A DNA stretch of 64,000 nt. It comes from Vibrio aerogenes (GTDB taxonomy: Bacteria > Pseudomonadota > Gammaproteobacteria > Enterobacterales > Vibrionaceae). Every line of letters begins with the position of its first letter. Positions within the stretch are counted from its first letter, which is position 1. The DNA lies in NCBI RefSeq assembly GCF_024346755.1, contig NZ_AP024861.1:806001-870000 (forward strand). The letters run 5' to 3'. Under the pieces are notes generated by a model. It saw only the letters and a program-made list of their open reading frames with translations. It had not been told where the DNA came from and did no database searches. This document shows positions 8,389 to 18,564 of the stretch, in pieces. The position numbers and the translations under genes are program-made.

Positions 8389-10668
8389 ATGAAGTATTTA
8401 TTTGTATTCATAGTGGTGTTAACTGGTTTGATTCATCTGTCGTGGGCTGAAACAAATCTTACATCATATCAACGACCTGAAATTGCGTTGGTTCTTGCCG
8501 GAGGCGGCGCAAAAGGTGCCGCTCATATCGGGGTACTCAAAGCACTTGAGGAGCTTCAGGTTCCGGTGGATCTTGTTACAGGGACAAGTATGGGAGCCTA
8601 TGTCGGCGGCCTTTATGCGACAGGCATGTCAGCCAGTCAGGTTAAAGAGATGGTCAATAGTATTAACTGGACCGATGGCTACAAGGACCGGGTTGATCGA
8701 AGTTATCGCCGGGTCCGGGACAAAGAATTTGAAGATCGGTATCACATCAATACTGACTTAGGCATTCGCTGGATTGAGGTGCGGGTGCCCAAAGGTATGG
8801 TTCAGGGGCAGAATATGCTACGGATTCTCCGGCACTCAGCCGGCGGCATTCCTCAGTTATCATCTTTCGATCAACTTGCGATACCTTACCGATCCGTTGC
8901 GACTAATATTGTAACGTTGAAACCCGTTGTACTGGATCACGGATATCTGGTGGATGCCATGATGGCCAGCATGTCGGTTCCTGGTGTGTTACCACCATAT
9001 AAAATCGGAGATGAATTACTGGTTGATGGGGGAATAACTGATAATTTACCCGTTGATGTCGCCCGTCAAATGGGGGCTGATGTTGTGATCGCAATTGACA
9101 TCAGTACGGATTATAAAAAAGAGAAAGACTTTACAGATTTTCTGACCGTTGCGGATCAGTTATCAAATTATCTGGTGCGTCAGAGTACCCAAAGGCAGGC
9201 GAATCAGTTATCCGGCAAAGACATTTATCTTCGGCCTGATGTTGGTGGCATGGAGACTGGCGAATTTGACCGCATGGATGAAGCTTATCAGAAAGGATAT
9301 GATGCTGTGATGTCACACCGGGCTGAATTCAGGCATTTATCTTTATCTGAAGCTGACTATCAGCATTATCTGGGGAAAAAAAGGCTGCGAACCAAAGCGC
9401 TTAAGCATGAAAAACTATGGATATTTGACCAGATTCGTATAGATAATCAGACCCATTACAGTGATGATGTCCTGAAGGCATTATTGAAAATTGCTCCGGG
9501 TCAGGGAATGACAGAAGAATCGATTGAAGACAGAATCAAGAATTTATATGCCTTTGACCGGTTTGAACTGATTCATTATCAGGTTGAGAAACGTCAGGGG
9601 AAAACGTTTCTGCTTGTCTCTGTCAGAGAGAAGTCGTGGGGCCCTAACTATGTGCATTTCCATTTTGCGCTGGAAGATGACTTTAATACCAGAAGTCAAT
9701 ATTCGGCAGGCATATCAAGCAATTTTACTGCATTGGATTCTAAAGGGAGTGAACTCAGGCTGGATCTGGAGATGGGGACGGATCGAAAGCTTCTGGCGGA
9801 ATATTATCTGCCGGTCACGGAGACGCAAAATATATTTTCGACAGTGACACTGGACTATTCAAAGGAAGTCAGAAATGTCCCTTATTTTGGATATGAAAAC
9901 ATTGATCTGACAGCCACGAAAAATTATCTGCCAGTGACATATCTGACTTTAGGTACAGAAGCAGCTGTTGGTTATCGTTACCGGTTGTGGGATGAGTTCA
10001 AATTTGGTATCCGGTATAAATACGGCAAAGCCCGGATGTCGACTCTGTCTTTTGCCGGTACAGTCGATTTGAAACGTCTTGGGATTTTTGGCCGCTACAG
10101 ACTTGATACGCTGGATGATTTTGCGCTGCCCAGCCATGGCTTATTTATCAACTTTGATTATTATCTTAGTAATGACGAGATGGATAATCATGACGGTCCG
10201 CTGGCCAGCAGTTATGAAGATGTTGTGTATGAGTATTCATTGCGGGTACTGGGAGCGACAACATCAGGGCGGCATACGCTGGTCGGTAATTTTGAATACG
10301 GGAAAGTCCAAAGCCAGAAATCGATTGTCCCTATTGACCCAAAGACTATCGGTGGCTTGCTTCATTTGTCCGGTATTCCTAAAGACAGTCTGATTGGACA
10401 GAATAAAGCATTTGCCAGCCTCATTTACCGATATCGCTGGTTTGATAATAACTTTGGGCTGTTTACCGCGCCCGTTTATATCGGCGGCTCTTTTGAATAC
10501 GGTGGCGTCTGGTCGGATCCATCTCTTGATTATCATAATGCTCCTCTGTATGCAGCTGGCTCTGTATTCGCTGGAATAGATTCTCCATTTGGGCCGGTGA
10601 TGCTGGGATATGGAAGAACAGAGCATAACTTTGATTCCGTTTATTTTTCGGTAGGTCACTCTTTCTGA
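8389..10668 (+). CDS. Patatin-like phospholipase with POTRA and beta-barrel (type Vd, PlpD-like)
   Basis: Predicted outer-membrane or secreted lipolytic protein. The 759 residues start with a signal peptide (about 1-20, ending SWA). The patatin domain (about 30-330) has oxyanion loop GGGAKG (38-43), nucleophile elbow GTSMG (S67) and DGG (D213), so the Ser-Asp dyad is complete. A POTRA-like region follows near 365-440 and then an aromatic-rich barrel ending in VGHSF with terminal Phe. This is the architecture of type Vd autotransporters such as Pseudomonas PlpD. The start at 8389 was chosen for the signal peptide and an upstream GAGGG; the frame opens earlier inside the mrcB end. Substrate unknown. 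Confidence 0.85.
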   Translation: MKYLFVFIVVLTGLIHLSWAETNLTSYQRPEIALVLAGGGAKGAAHIGVLKALEELQVPVDLVTGTSMGAYVGGLYATGMSASQVKEMVNSINWTDGYKDRVDRSYRRVRDKEFEDRYHINTDLGIRWIEVRVPKGMVQGQNMLRILRHSAGGIPQLSSFDQLAIPYRSVATNIVTLKPVVLDHGYLVDAMMASMSVPGVLPPYKIGDELLVDGGITDNLPVDVARQMGADVVIAIDISTDYKKEKDFTDFLTVADQLSNYLVRQSTQRQANQLSGKDIYLRPDVGGMETGEFDRMDEAYQKGYDAVMSHRAEFRHLSLSEADYQHYLGKKRLRTKALKHEKLWIFDQIRIDNQTHYSDDVLKALLKIAPGQGMTEESIEDRIKNLYAFDRFELIHYQVEKRQGKTFLLVSVREKSWGPNYVHFHFALEDDFNTRSQYSAGISSNFTALDSKGSELRLDLEMGTDRKLLAEYYLPVTETQNIFSTVTLDYSKEVRNVPYFGYENIDLTATKNYLPVTYLTLGTEAAVGYRYRLWDEFKFGIRYKYGKARMSTLSFAGTVDLKRLGIFGRYRLDTLDDFALPSHGLFINFDYYLSNDEMDNHDGPLASSYEDVVYEYSLRVLGATTSGRHTLVGNFEYGKVQSQKSIVPIDPKTIGGLLHLSGIPKDSLIGQNKAFASLIYRYRWFDNNFGLFTAPVYIGGSFEYGGVWSDPSLDYHNAPLYAAGSVFAGIDSPFGPVMLGYGRTEHNFDSVYFSVGHSF

Positions 10669-10927
10669 CTGTATGAAAAAAGAGGCAAATGGAAAAATAT
10701 TGTTGCAATTAAGTGTATATATTAAGAAAACTTTAGCTGTAAGTTGCTGGTTAGTTCAAATGGTGTACATTCCCATTTATGTGTAAGTTTGCTATGCTTC
10801 CTCAATAGTTTGGCCTCTGCGTCTGAGATTTTTTAAGTCTGTATCAGTCGTAGTGCGCCAGGTTTCCAAGGATGTTTACTCATATTTTTATAATAACGTG
10901 AGTGAACCGCAATGAGAGGAAAAAGTC
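10669..10927 (+). promoter_or_regulatory. Intergenic region upstream of acnB
   Basis: 259 bp of AT-rich sequence without an ORF. It should hold the acnB promoter and leader (acnB mRNA is an iron/small-RNA target in enterics), but I cannot identify a specific operator with confidence. A good ribosome site AGAGGA lies at its 3' end. Confidence 0.4.
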
Positions 10928-13525
10928 GTGCTTGAAGCCTATCGTAAACACGTCGAAGAGCGTGCTGCTGAAGGGGTTGTTGCAAAACCACTGAACGCAG
11001 AACAAGTATCTGGTTTGATCGAATTACTGAAGTCACCACCCAAAGGTGAAGAATCTTTCATTCTGGATCTTCTTGAGAATCGTATCCCGCCAGGTGTTGA
11101 TGAAGCCGCTTATGTCAAAGCCGGTTTTCTGGCCGCAGTTGCTAAAGGAGAAGTTGAATCACCTTTAATTGACCGGGTAAAAGCTGCAGAGCTGCTTGGT
11201 ACAATGCAAGGTGGATATAATATTGAGCCATTGGTTTCTTTCCTTGATGACGAAGTACTGGCAACAACCGCTGTCAGTGCACTATCGCATACGTTGTTGA
11301 TGTTTGATGCTTTTTATGACGTAGAAGAAAAAGCTAAAAATGGCAATGAACATGCCCGCAAGGTTTTACAGTCCTGGGCAGATGCCGAGTGGTTTTTATC
11401 GAAACCACAACTCGCAGAAAAAATCACACTGACAGTTTTTAAAGTCGTCGGTGAGACAAATACCGATGATTTATCCCCTGCGCCGGATGCTTGGTCTCGT
11501 CCTGATATTCCCGTGCACGCGCTTGCGATGCTGAAAAACCAGCGGGAAGGTATTGTACCTGATGAACCGGGTCAGATCGGTCCGATTAAGCAGATTGAAG
11601 CGCTTCAGAAAAAAGGGTTTCCGCTGGCTTATGTTGGGGATGTTGTTGGTACAGGCTCTTCCCGTAAATCTGCTACAAACTCAGTATTATGGTTCATGGG
11701 AGATGACATTCCTTGCGTGCCGAATAAGCGCGCCGGTGGTTATGTGCTTGGTGGTAAAATTGCGCCAATCTTCTTTAATACCATGGAAGATGCGGGTGCT
11801 TTACCCATTGAAGTTGATGTCTCCGGGTTGAATATGGGGGATGTGATTGATGTTTACCCTTATGAAGGTAAAGTGTGTCGTCATGACACTGATGAAGTCC
11901 TTGCTGAATTCGGTTTAAAAACGGATGTCTTAATTGATGAAGTTCGTGCCGGAGGGCGAATTCCACTGATTATAGGGCGTGGTTTGACTGATAAAGCCCG
12001 TCAATCTCTGGACCTTGAGCCATCAGACGTGTTCCGGCGCCCTGTTCCTGTTGCTGACAGTGATAAAGGTTATTCTCTGGCTCAGAAGATGGTTGGTAAA
12101 GCCTGTGGTGTTGAGGGGATTCGTCCCGGCACTTATTGTGAGCCGAAAATGACAACGGTCGGGTCGCAGGATACGACAGGGCCAATGACAAGAGATGAAC
12201 TCAAAGATTTGGCATGTCTGGGCTTCTCTGCTGATTTGGTCATGCAATCATTCTGCCACACTTCTGCTTATCCAAAACCTGTAGATGTACAGACGCACCA
12301 CACATTACCAGATTTCATTATGAATCGTGGCGGTGTTTCTCTGCGTCCGGGGGATGGGGTCATTCACTCATGGCTGAACCGGATGTTGTTGCCGGATACA
12401 GTCGGAACAGGCGGGGATTCTCATACCCGTTTCCCTCTGGGTATTTCTTTCCCGGCAGGTTCTGGTCTGGTCGCTTTTGCGGCGGCAACGGGGGTGATGC
12501 CTCTTGATATGCCTGAATCTGTTCTGGTCCGCTTTAAGGGAGAAATGCAACCCGGTATTACTCTGCGGGATCTGGTCCATGCGATTCCGTATTACGGAAT
12601 TAAACAAGGGCTGCTGACGGTTGAAAAAGCTGGAAAGATTAATGAATTCTCTGGTCGTATTCTTGAAATTGAGGGTGTCGAACACCTGACAGTGGAGCAG
12701 GCTTTTGAATTATCTGATGCGTCTGCTGAGAGAAGTGCTGCCGGTTGTACCGTGAAGTTGTCCCGGGAATCTATAGAAGAGTATCTGAATTCAAACATCG
12801 TGATGCTGAAATGGATGCTTTCTGAGGGATATGGTGATCGACGTACCATTGAGCGCAGGATTAAAGCGATGGAAGCATGGTTGTCTGATCCTCAGTTGAT
12901 GGAAGCTGACAAAGATGCTGAATACGCGCATGTCATTGAAATTGATTTGGCTGAGATTAAAGAGCCGATTTTATGTGCTCCGAATGATCCTGATGATGCC
13001 CGTTTACTTTCCGAAGTTCAGGGGACAGCTATTGATGAGGTGTTCATTGGGTCATGTATGACAAATATCGGACACTTCAGAGCTGCGGGTAAACTGCTGG
13101 ATAAATTTAATGGCCAGCTGAATACACGGCTTTGGATCGCACCGCCAACGAAGATGGATAAGGATCAACTGACGGAAGAAGGGTATTACGGTATTTTCGG
13201 TCGTGCCGGAGTCAGAATTGAAACGCCGGGATGTTCGCTGTGTATGGGGAACCAGGCGCGTGTTGCTGATGAATCAACCGTCATGTCAACGTCAACCCGT
13301 AACTTCCCGAACCGGTTGGGAACAGGGGCGAACGTTTATCTGGCTTCTGCAGAGCTTTCAGCAGTTGGTGCGATTCTGGGGCGCATTCCTGCGCTGGATG
13401 AATATCTGGAGTACGCGAAACAGATTGATGCAACGGCAGCAGATACATACCGGTATCTGAATTTCCACCGCATGGAGCAATATACTCAAAAAGCCGATTC
13501 TGTCATTTTTCAGGAACCTGCTTAA
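10928..13525 (+). CDS. acnB: Bifunctional aconitate hydratase 2 / 2-methylisocitrate dehydratase AcnB
   Basis: TCA-cycle enzyme converting citrate to isocitrate via cis-aconitate; apo-AcnB also binds mRNA in E. coli. The 865 residues equal the E. coli length. The N-terminal HEAT-like domain precedes the swivelling domain, and the [4Fe-4S] ligands are visible in IGSCMTN and CSLCMGNQ. The start is GTG at 10928 with AGAGGA seven bases upstream. A hairpin terminator follows at 13584-13619, and yacL is next, as in E. coli. Confidence 0.97.
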   Translation: MLEAYRKHVEERAAEGVVAKPLNAEQVSGLIELLKSPPKGEESFILDLLENRIPPGVDEAAYVKAGFLAAVAKGEVESPLIDRVKAAELLGTMQGGYNIEPLVSFLDDEVLATTAVSALSHTLLMFDAFYDVEEKAKNGNEHARKVLQSWADAEWFLSKPQLAEKITLTVFKVVGETNTDDLSPAPDAWSRPDIPVHALAMLKNQREGIVPDEPGQIGPIKQIEALQKKGFPLAYVGDVVGTGSSRKSATNSVLWFMGDDIPCVPNKRAGGYVLGGKIAPIFFNTMEDAGALPIEVDVSGLNMGDVIDVYPYEGKVCRHDTDEVLAEFGLKTDVLIDEVRAGGRIPLIIGRGLTDKARQSLDLEPSDVFRRPVPVADSDKGYSLAQKMVGKACGVEGIRPGTYCEPKMTTVGSQDTTGPMTRDELKDLACLGFSADLVMQSFCHTSAYPKPVDVQTHHTLPDFIMNRGGVSLRPGDGVIHSWLNRMLLPDTVGTGGDSHTRFPLGISFPAGSGLVAFAAATGVMPLDMPESVLVRFKGEMQPGITLRDLVHAIPYYGIKQGLLTVEKAGKINEFSGRILEIEGVEHLTVEQAFELSDASAERSAAGCTVKLSRESIEEYLNSNIVMLKWMLSEGYGDRRTIERRIKAMEAWLSDPQLMEADKDAEYAHVIEIDLAEIKEPILCAPNDPDDARLLSEVQGTAIDEVFIGSCMTNIGHFRAAGKLLDKFNGQLNTRLWIAPPTKMDKDQLTEEGYYGIFGRAGVRIETPGCSLCMGNQARVADESTVMSTSTRNFPNRLGTGANVYLASAELSAVGAILGRIPALDEYLEYAKQIDATAADTYRYLNFHRMEQYTQKADSVIFQEPA

Positions 13526-13583
13526 ATCGTATTTAAATCTGTGAGTCGCTGGTGAATATCAACCACAGCGTTCAGTAAAAATT

Positions 13584-13619
13584 CCCCCAATCGTTGGACA
13601 TCAATGGTTGGGGGTTTTT
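13584..13619 (+). terminator. Rho-independent terminator of acnB
   Basis: Nine-bp stem (13584-13592 with 13606-13614, one G-U pair) containing five G-C pairs, followed by TTTTT. Confidence 0.85.
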
Positions 13620-13685
13620 ATTTATTGCTCTGTAATTTGAAACAGAGATAATGGCCCGATTGATGTGAGTTTCCGGTACGTAGCA

Positions 13686-14057
13686 ATGGATTATGAATTT
13701 AAGAAAAATTCACTGGATGGGCAGTATTACTGTCAGTGTTCTATGGGGCATGAGATTGTCGGGCGCTGGCTGCAAGAAGAAATTGGTGCAGAAAAAATAC
13801 GGATCATGCAGGTACTTCAGGTGATAGAGCTGGCGAAGAAACACTATGATCGGGAACACTGTTTCACTGGCAAAGAAATCTCAGTCATTATTTGTGGTGA
13901 TGAAGTGATAGTGCAGGATAATGTTTTGCTTAGTACAGCAGATGCGACCCTCAATGAAGAAGAGTTTCCCCTTTACGAAAGCGAAAGTTGCGGATGCTGT
14001 GGTATTGACGATTTCGAACGGCTTATCCGGCAATGGGCAGATTTTACTAATCACTGA
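13686..14057 (+). CDS. yacL: YacL family protein (UPF0231)
   Basis: Conserved protein of unknown function, 123 residues. Identified from the start MDYEFKKN, the SMGHE(I/V)VG(R/H)W motif and a Cys-containing C-terminal stretch (SCGCCGIDDFERL), matching E. coli YacL in order and in position directly after acnB. The start at 13686 was chosen by family alignment over an upstream in-frame codon at 13665. It has no membrane segment or signal peptide. Its stop is followed within a few bases by NtrC-like sites for the next operon. Confidence 0.85.
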   Translation: MDYEFKKNSLDGQYYCQCSMGHEIVGRWLQEEIGAEKIRIMQVLQVIELAKKHYDREHCFTGKEISVIICGDEVIVQDNVLLSTADATLNEEEFPLYESESCGCCGIDDFERLIRQWADFTNH

Positions 14058-14060
14058 TTT

Positions 14061-14075
14061 GCACAAGGGTGGTGA
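14061..14075 (+). promoter_or_regulatory. Second NtrC-like site upstream of glnK
   Basis: GCAC-N7-GTGA, one mismatch from the GCAC-N7-GTGC NtrC dyad. Its centre is 53 bp (about five helical turns) from the perfect site at 14114-14128, so both would lie on the same DNA face. Inference. Confidence 0.45.
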
Positions 14076-14109
14076 AAACTGTTAAAAAGATGCATTATTT
14101 TTGTGAATT

Positions 14110-14140
14110 AAGCGCACCCATATGGTGCGCTTTGTTTTTT
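14110..14140 (+). terminator. Hairpin after yacL: terminator and/or NtrC site
   Basis: Stem AGCGCACC/GGTGCGCT with a 5-nt loop, followed by TTTGTTTTTT, a good terminator for yacL. The same bases 14114-14128 read GCAC-N7-GTGC, the NtrC enhancer consensus. Confidence 0.75.
14114..14128 (+). promoter_or_regulatory. NtrC enhancer site for glnK-amtB
   Basis: Perfect GCAC-N7-GTGC dyad centred about 96 bp upstream of the start predicted from the sigma54 promoter at 14192-14207, a normal enhancer distance. Binding is inferred. Confidence 0.6.
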
Positions 14141-14181
14141 ATTACGAATTTTAAATGATCTATATATAGATAAATCAATAA

Positions 14182-14583
<402 letters not shown>

Positions 14584-14610
14584 AAAGATTCTAAGGATGG
14601 AGAAACTATT

Positions 14611-15840
14611 ATGGAATTATCAGTAACAGTAACTGAGTTACGTTACGCGCTTGACACCTTTTTCTTTCTCGTTTCTGGCGCACTTGTTATGTGGATGGCT
14701 GCTGGTTTCGCGATGCTGGAATCAGGATTGGTTCGGTCAAAGAATACAACAGAGATACTGACAAAGAACTTTGTACTTTATGCGATTGCCTGCACTATGT
14801 ATCTGCTTATCGGTTATAACATTATGTATGTTGATAACAGTGAAGGTGGATGGCTTCCTTCTCTGGGCGCTTTAATTGGTACACAGGCGGAAGGTGCTGA
14901 TCACTCTCTGGAGTCGGATTTCTTCTTCCAGGTCGTATTTGTCGCAACATCGATGTCTGTTGTTTCCGGTGCTGTTGCTGAACGAATGAAATTGTGGGCT
15001 TTCCTTGTTTTCTCTGTAATTCTGACTGGCGTGATTTATCCTGTTGAGGGTTATTGGACCTGGGGTGGTGGATTCTTGTCAGCAGCAGGATTCAGTGACT
15101 TTGCCGGTTCTGGTATCGTTCATATGGCCGGTGCTGCGGCTGCATTAGCCGGTGTATTACTGCTTGGTGCCCGTAAAGGTAAATATGGAAAGAATGGTGA
15201 GATATATCCGATTCCTGGATCAAACATGCCTTTAGCCACTTTAGGGACTTTCATTCTGTGGTTCGGCTGGTTTGGATTCAACGGTGGTTCACAGCTGATG
15301 GTATCTGATTTTGAGAATGCCACTGCTGTTGGTAAAATCTTCCTGAATACGAATGCGGCAGCAGCTGCGGGTGCACTTGCAGCACTGATGGTGTGTAAAA
15401 CGACCTGGGGTAAAGCTGATTTAACGATGGTTCTGAATGGTGCGTTAGCAGGTCTGGTTGCAATCACTGCAGATCCGTTATCACCGTCACCTGTTTATTC
15501 AGTCATTATCGGTGCAGTCGCTGGTGTATTAGTGGTCTTCTCAATTATTGCACTGGATAAAATTAAGGTTGATGATCCTGTGGGTGCTATTTCTGTTCAC
15601 GGTGTTTGTGGATTATTTGGCCTGTTGGTTGTTCCTGTAAGTAATGGTGACGCGTCATTTGGTTCACAGCTGCTCGGTGCCGTTGTTATCTTCGTCTGGG
15701 TTTTTGCTACCAGTCTGATCGTATGGGGTATTCTGAAAGCAACTATGGGTATCCGTGTGACAGAAGAAGAAGAGATGGAAGGGATGGACATGCACGATTG
15801 TGGTGTTGGTGCTTATCCTGAGTTTGTTACCGTTAAATAA
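14611..15840 (+). CDS. amtB: Ammonium transporter AmtB
   Basis: Eleven-helix inner-membrane channel for ammonium/ammonia. 409 residues. The twin pore histidines are visible in GIVHMAGA and ISVHGVCG, and the conserved FxWFGFNGGS helix is present. The N-terminus (LDTFFFLVSGALVMWMAAGFA) is the first membrane segment, not an obvious cleaved signal. Cotranscribed with glnK; a strong terminator follows. Confidence 0.96.
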   Translation: MELSVTVTELRYALDTFFFLVSGALVMWMAAGFAMLESGLVRSKNTTEILTKNFVLYAIACTMYLLIGYNIMYVDNSEGGWLPSLGALIGTQAEGADHSLESDFFFQVVFVATSMSVVSGAVAERMKLWAFLVFSVILTGVIYPVEGYWTWGGGFLSAAGFSDFAGSGIVHMAGAAAALAGVLLLGARKGKYGKNGEIYPIPGSNMPLATLGTFILWFGWFGFNGGSQLMVSDFENATAVGKIFLNTNAAAAAGALAALMVCKTTWGKADLTMVLNGALAGLVAITADPLSPSPVYSVIIGAVAGVLVVFSIIALDKIKVDDPVGAISVHGVCGLFGLLVVPVSNGDASFGSQLLGAVVIFVWVFATSLIVWGILKATMGIRVTEEEEMEGMDMHDCGVGAYPEFVTVK

Positions 15841-15861
15841 AATTCTCAGTACTTCCGTAAT

Positions 15862-15890
15862 AAAAAAACCTGCGAAATGCAGGTTTTTTT
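15862..15890 (+). terminator. Terminator of glnK-amtB
   Basis: A7-CCTGC stem pairing with GCAGG-T7 around a 5-nt loop. The symmetric A and T tracts could make it bidirectional. The next 185 bp to rsmC hold nothing else I recognise. Confidence 0.88.
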
Positions 15891-16075
15891 ATTTGATGGC
15901 GAACAGATTATACCATGCTAAGTCATTTTCTGATCTGGATATATCTGGTTCCGCAAACCGCTCAAGCCATCCCCTTTTTATTGATAAGAAAGGCGCTTAA
16001 AAAAGGCATCCCATGCTCTTGTCTATTTGCTCCATCAGACACATCAGATGATCAGTTTATTTTCCATATATGGTA

Positions 16076-17101
16076 TTACTTCTGTTGAGCCTGATAGATA
16101 GCAAACCGGGAATTTTTCGCTAATGTTTGACATTGACCGAATGCTTGTTCGATCAATGGCGAATACTTTAAGAAACTATTGGCAACAATGACGAGTTGAC
16201 CATGCTGATTTAAATATTCAGGAGCCCGGGAAAGAAGCGACTCTGCTGCATGATAGTTCGTCTCCAGACCTGAATGAAACGGTGGGTTGCTGATAATATA
16301 ATCATATTTCTCATGGATATCAGAATAAACATCTGAGGGAAATACTTCACCATCCAGACCATTTGCTGCCAGCGTTGCTTTTGCAGATTCAATCGCTAAT
16401 GCACTGACATCACACATAGAAAGACGGATTCCGGAGTTTTGACTGGCGGCCACAACCCCAATGACACCGGCGCCACACCCGAAATCCAGTACTTTTCCCC
16501 GAGGTTCTTTCAGCGTCTCCAGAAGTAATTTACTGCCGTCATCCAGACGGCCGTGGCTAAAGACACCAGGAAGGCTTTTGATCGTAACAGGCTGATTACC
16601 TACGTTTATCTGGTAAGTCTTGAACCACTTCTGCAGGTCAAATATTTGTGGCGTTTGGCAACATTCTCCCCAATAAAAAGAGCAGCGACGGGCTGAATCA
16701 TACTTATGAATTCTGCCGTATGGCTCAAACATTTTTTCTATACTTTTTACACCAGAGCGGTTTTCACCCACAACCACAATTTCTGTGCCTGTCCCTAATT
16801 TAGACATAAGCATTGCCAGCAGGTAACCGGCTTCCTGTTTTGCTTTAGGCCAGTAAAGCAGTACGATGTCAGCTTTGATATTGTCGTCTAACTCAGCACC
16901 ATAGTAAGTATTAACTTCTTTATATTTTTCTGACTGAAGGTAATACCCATAATGTGTTGTAAATACTGCGACGGATTTACATACAGATGAAAGGGCAACG
17001 GGATAGTTATCTTCGAGTTCTCCGGCGATAAGGACATGCTTATCTTTAAAATAGGCTTGCTGACGCTCAGTTATCTGGCTTGGGGCGCTGTAATTCGACA
17101 T
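16076..17101 (-). CDS. rsmC: 16S rRNA (guanine(1207)-N2)-methyltransferase RsmC
   Basis: Methylates G1207 of 16S rRNA in the 30S subunit. 341 residues; two tandem methyltransferase-like domains, the N-terminal one degenerate. The catalytic domain has SAM motif [13 protein letters not shown] and NPPFHSG. The start at 17101 (MSNYSAPSQ) was chosen because upstream in-frame residues are not family-like. Transcribed convergent to amtB. Confidence 0.93.
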   Translation of the reverse strand: MSNYSAPSQITERQQAYFKDKHVLIAGELEDNYPVALSSVCKSVAVFTTHYGYYLQSEKYKEVNTYYGAELDDNIKADIVLLYWPKAKQEAGYLLAMLMSKLGTGTEIVVVGENRSGVKSIEKMFEPYGRIHKYDSARRCSFYWGECCQTPQIFDLQKWFKTYQINVGNQPVTIKSLPGVFSHGRLDDGSKLLLETLKEPRGKVLDFGCGAGVIGVVAASQNSGIRLSMCDVSALAIESAKATLAANGLDGEVFPSDVYSDIHEKYDYIISNPPFHSGLETNYHAAESLLSRAPEYLNQHGQLVIVANSFLKYSPLIEQAFGQCQTLAKNSRFAIYQAQQK

Positions 17102-17193
17102 AGTTTGCTTTTGGTTATCCGTAATGAGGCGTGATTTTCTCACAATCAGCGCCTCGCTTGAAGCTGTGTTTTTACGCGAAAGATAAACAAGCT

Positions 17194-18279
17194 CTAGCTA
17201 TTGTCCTGCTGGTCAAGGAAGGACTTGAATTCTTCTTCATAAATGTTGAAAAGAACAATAGTGATGGCAAATATCAGCGGACCATACAAAAGTCCCATCA
17301 GTCCGAATAAGTGAATACCTCCCAGCAGCGAGAAAAAGATCATCAGGGTATTCATGCCGGCACTGCCCTGCATCAGGAAAGGCCGGAGTAAATTGTCTAT
17401 CGAACCGACAACGGCAATACTCCATACAGCCAGAAAAATGGCCCAGTATGTTTGACCCGTTAAAAGTAAATAAATACTTGCCGGAATCCATATCAACGCA
17501 GTGCCGACGACAGGGATGAAAGATGTAAAGCCCATCATTGTTCCCCAGAATAACCCGGGAAAACCAGCAAGCCACATACCAATGCCGCCAGCTGTGCCCT
17601 GAGCCAGTGCCGTAAGGAATGAGCCCATTACAGCTGACTTAGATACTTTTTCTACTTCGGTGAGTAACTTATCTTCCTGAGTCCGGCTCAGAGGCAGGAC
17701 ATGACGTAATGTTTTGATAATTTTTTCATGATCACGCAACAGAAAAAACAACACAAATAACATCAGAAAGAAATTCATAATAAAGGCGGTCGCATCACCA
17801 AGCATCTTGGCACTGATTCCGACAATCTGAGCTCCAAACTGACTGGCTAATTGCGCAATTTTTTGCGCAACCTGTGCCGGTTCAATCTTATCAAACGGCA
17901 GGTAGGAATTGACGAACTTCAGTAAACTGAGTACCCATGGATGGTTCAGTATTTCCTGAATGCCACCATGACTTCCCCACTGATAAAGGTTTTGTGAGAA
18001 CTTGAGTCCCTGATCAATAATCGCGCCAAATACAAATAAAAGCGGAATAACGATAATAAAAGTCAGTGTAATGCATGAAAGTAGTGAGGCGATATTCTTG
18101 CTGGAAGTAATTTTTGACTCAATTCTTTCATGCACAGGAAAAACGAGTAAAGAGATAATAAAGGCGAGAATAATAGAGTTTATATAAGGCTCAATTAAAA
18201 AATAGCAGGCTGCAGCCGCAACCAGCAAAGCACTAATTATAACCCGGTGACTGGATGATATCTTGGTTTTATCTGACAC
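17194..18279 (-). CDS. AI-2E family transporter (PerM/YdiK-like permease)
   Basis: Polytopic inner-membrane protein, 361 residues, about seven to eight helices in the PerM arrangement: two N-terminal helices, a helix near 65-85, a large soluble region, then a C-terminal cluster including [18 protein letters not shown] and [10 protein letters not shown], both typical of the family. Members have been tied to autoinducer or ion export, but substrates are unproven. The start is GTG at 18279 with a weak ribosome site. Resembles E. coli YdiK, but I do not assign a symbol. Confidence 0.85.
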   Translation of the reverse strand: MSDKTKISSSHRVIISALLVAAAACYFLIEPYINSIILAFIISLLVFPVHERIESKITSSKNIASLLSCITLTFIIVIPLLFVFGAIIDQGLKFSQNLYQWGSHGGIQEILNHPWVLSLLKFVNSYLPFDKIEPAQVAQKIAQLASQFGAQIVGISAKMLGDATAFIMNFFLMLFVLFFLLRDHEKIIKTLRHVLPLSRTQEDKLLTEVEKVSKSAVMGSFLTALAQGTAGGIGMWLAGFPGLFWGTMMGFTSFIPVVGTALIWIPASIYLLLTGQTYWAIFLAVWSIAVVGSIDNLLRPFLMQGSAGMNTLMIFFSLLGGIHLFGLMGLLYGPLIFAITIVLFNIYEEEFKSFLDQQDNS

Positions 18280-18356
18280 GTGAGTAAGCTTATTTCAGGT
18301 AACTTGTTATATGTATATAATGACTGCTCTTCTTTCAGTTATCAATGGGGGCAGGT

Positions 18357-18479
18357 ATGGGGTGTTGTAATCAGGATAAATGTTGTGATGGTGTTTCCGG
18401 AAAAGTTTCTCTGCGTAAGTGGGTTGTTCTGGGGGCATTGGTTTTATTTGCAGCAGTGATTTTTTTCAACTGGCAATAG
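18357..18479 (+). CDS. Small Cys-rich single-pass membrane protein (40 aa)
   Basis: Unrecognised 40-residue ORF. It begins MGCC, has a second Cys pair at 9-10, a short basic stretch (K16, R20, K21) and one hydrophobic helix from about 22 to 37, ending in NWQ. A GGGGGCAGG ribosome site precedes the ATG and a TATAAT hexamer lies at 18316-18321. A perfect 11-bp hairpin follows at 18511. It sits between the divergent permease and convergent hemL. The layout suggests an N-in, C-out membrane anchor with a cytoplasmic Cys head that could bind metal or a cofactor; this is inference. Confidence 0.55.
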   Translation: MGCCNQDKCCDGVSGKVSLRKWVVLGALVLFAAVIFFNWQ

Positions 18480-18510
18480 GGTCAACAGACCCTGGGTCGT
18501 ATTTTTCTGA

Positions 18511-18542
18511 AGGATACTCTGGTACAACGGTCAGAGTATCCT
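18511..18542. terminator. Perfect 11-bp hairpin between convergent genes
   Basis: AGGATACTCTG pairs with CAGAGTATCCT around a 10-nt loop. It lies between the 40-aa ORF (plus) and hemL (minus). No long T run follows on either strand, so termination may be partial; it would also protect 3' ends. Confidence 0.6.
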
Positions 18543-18564
18543 TTAGTACAGAAACCTATAGGGA

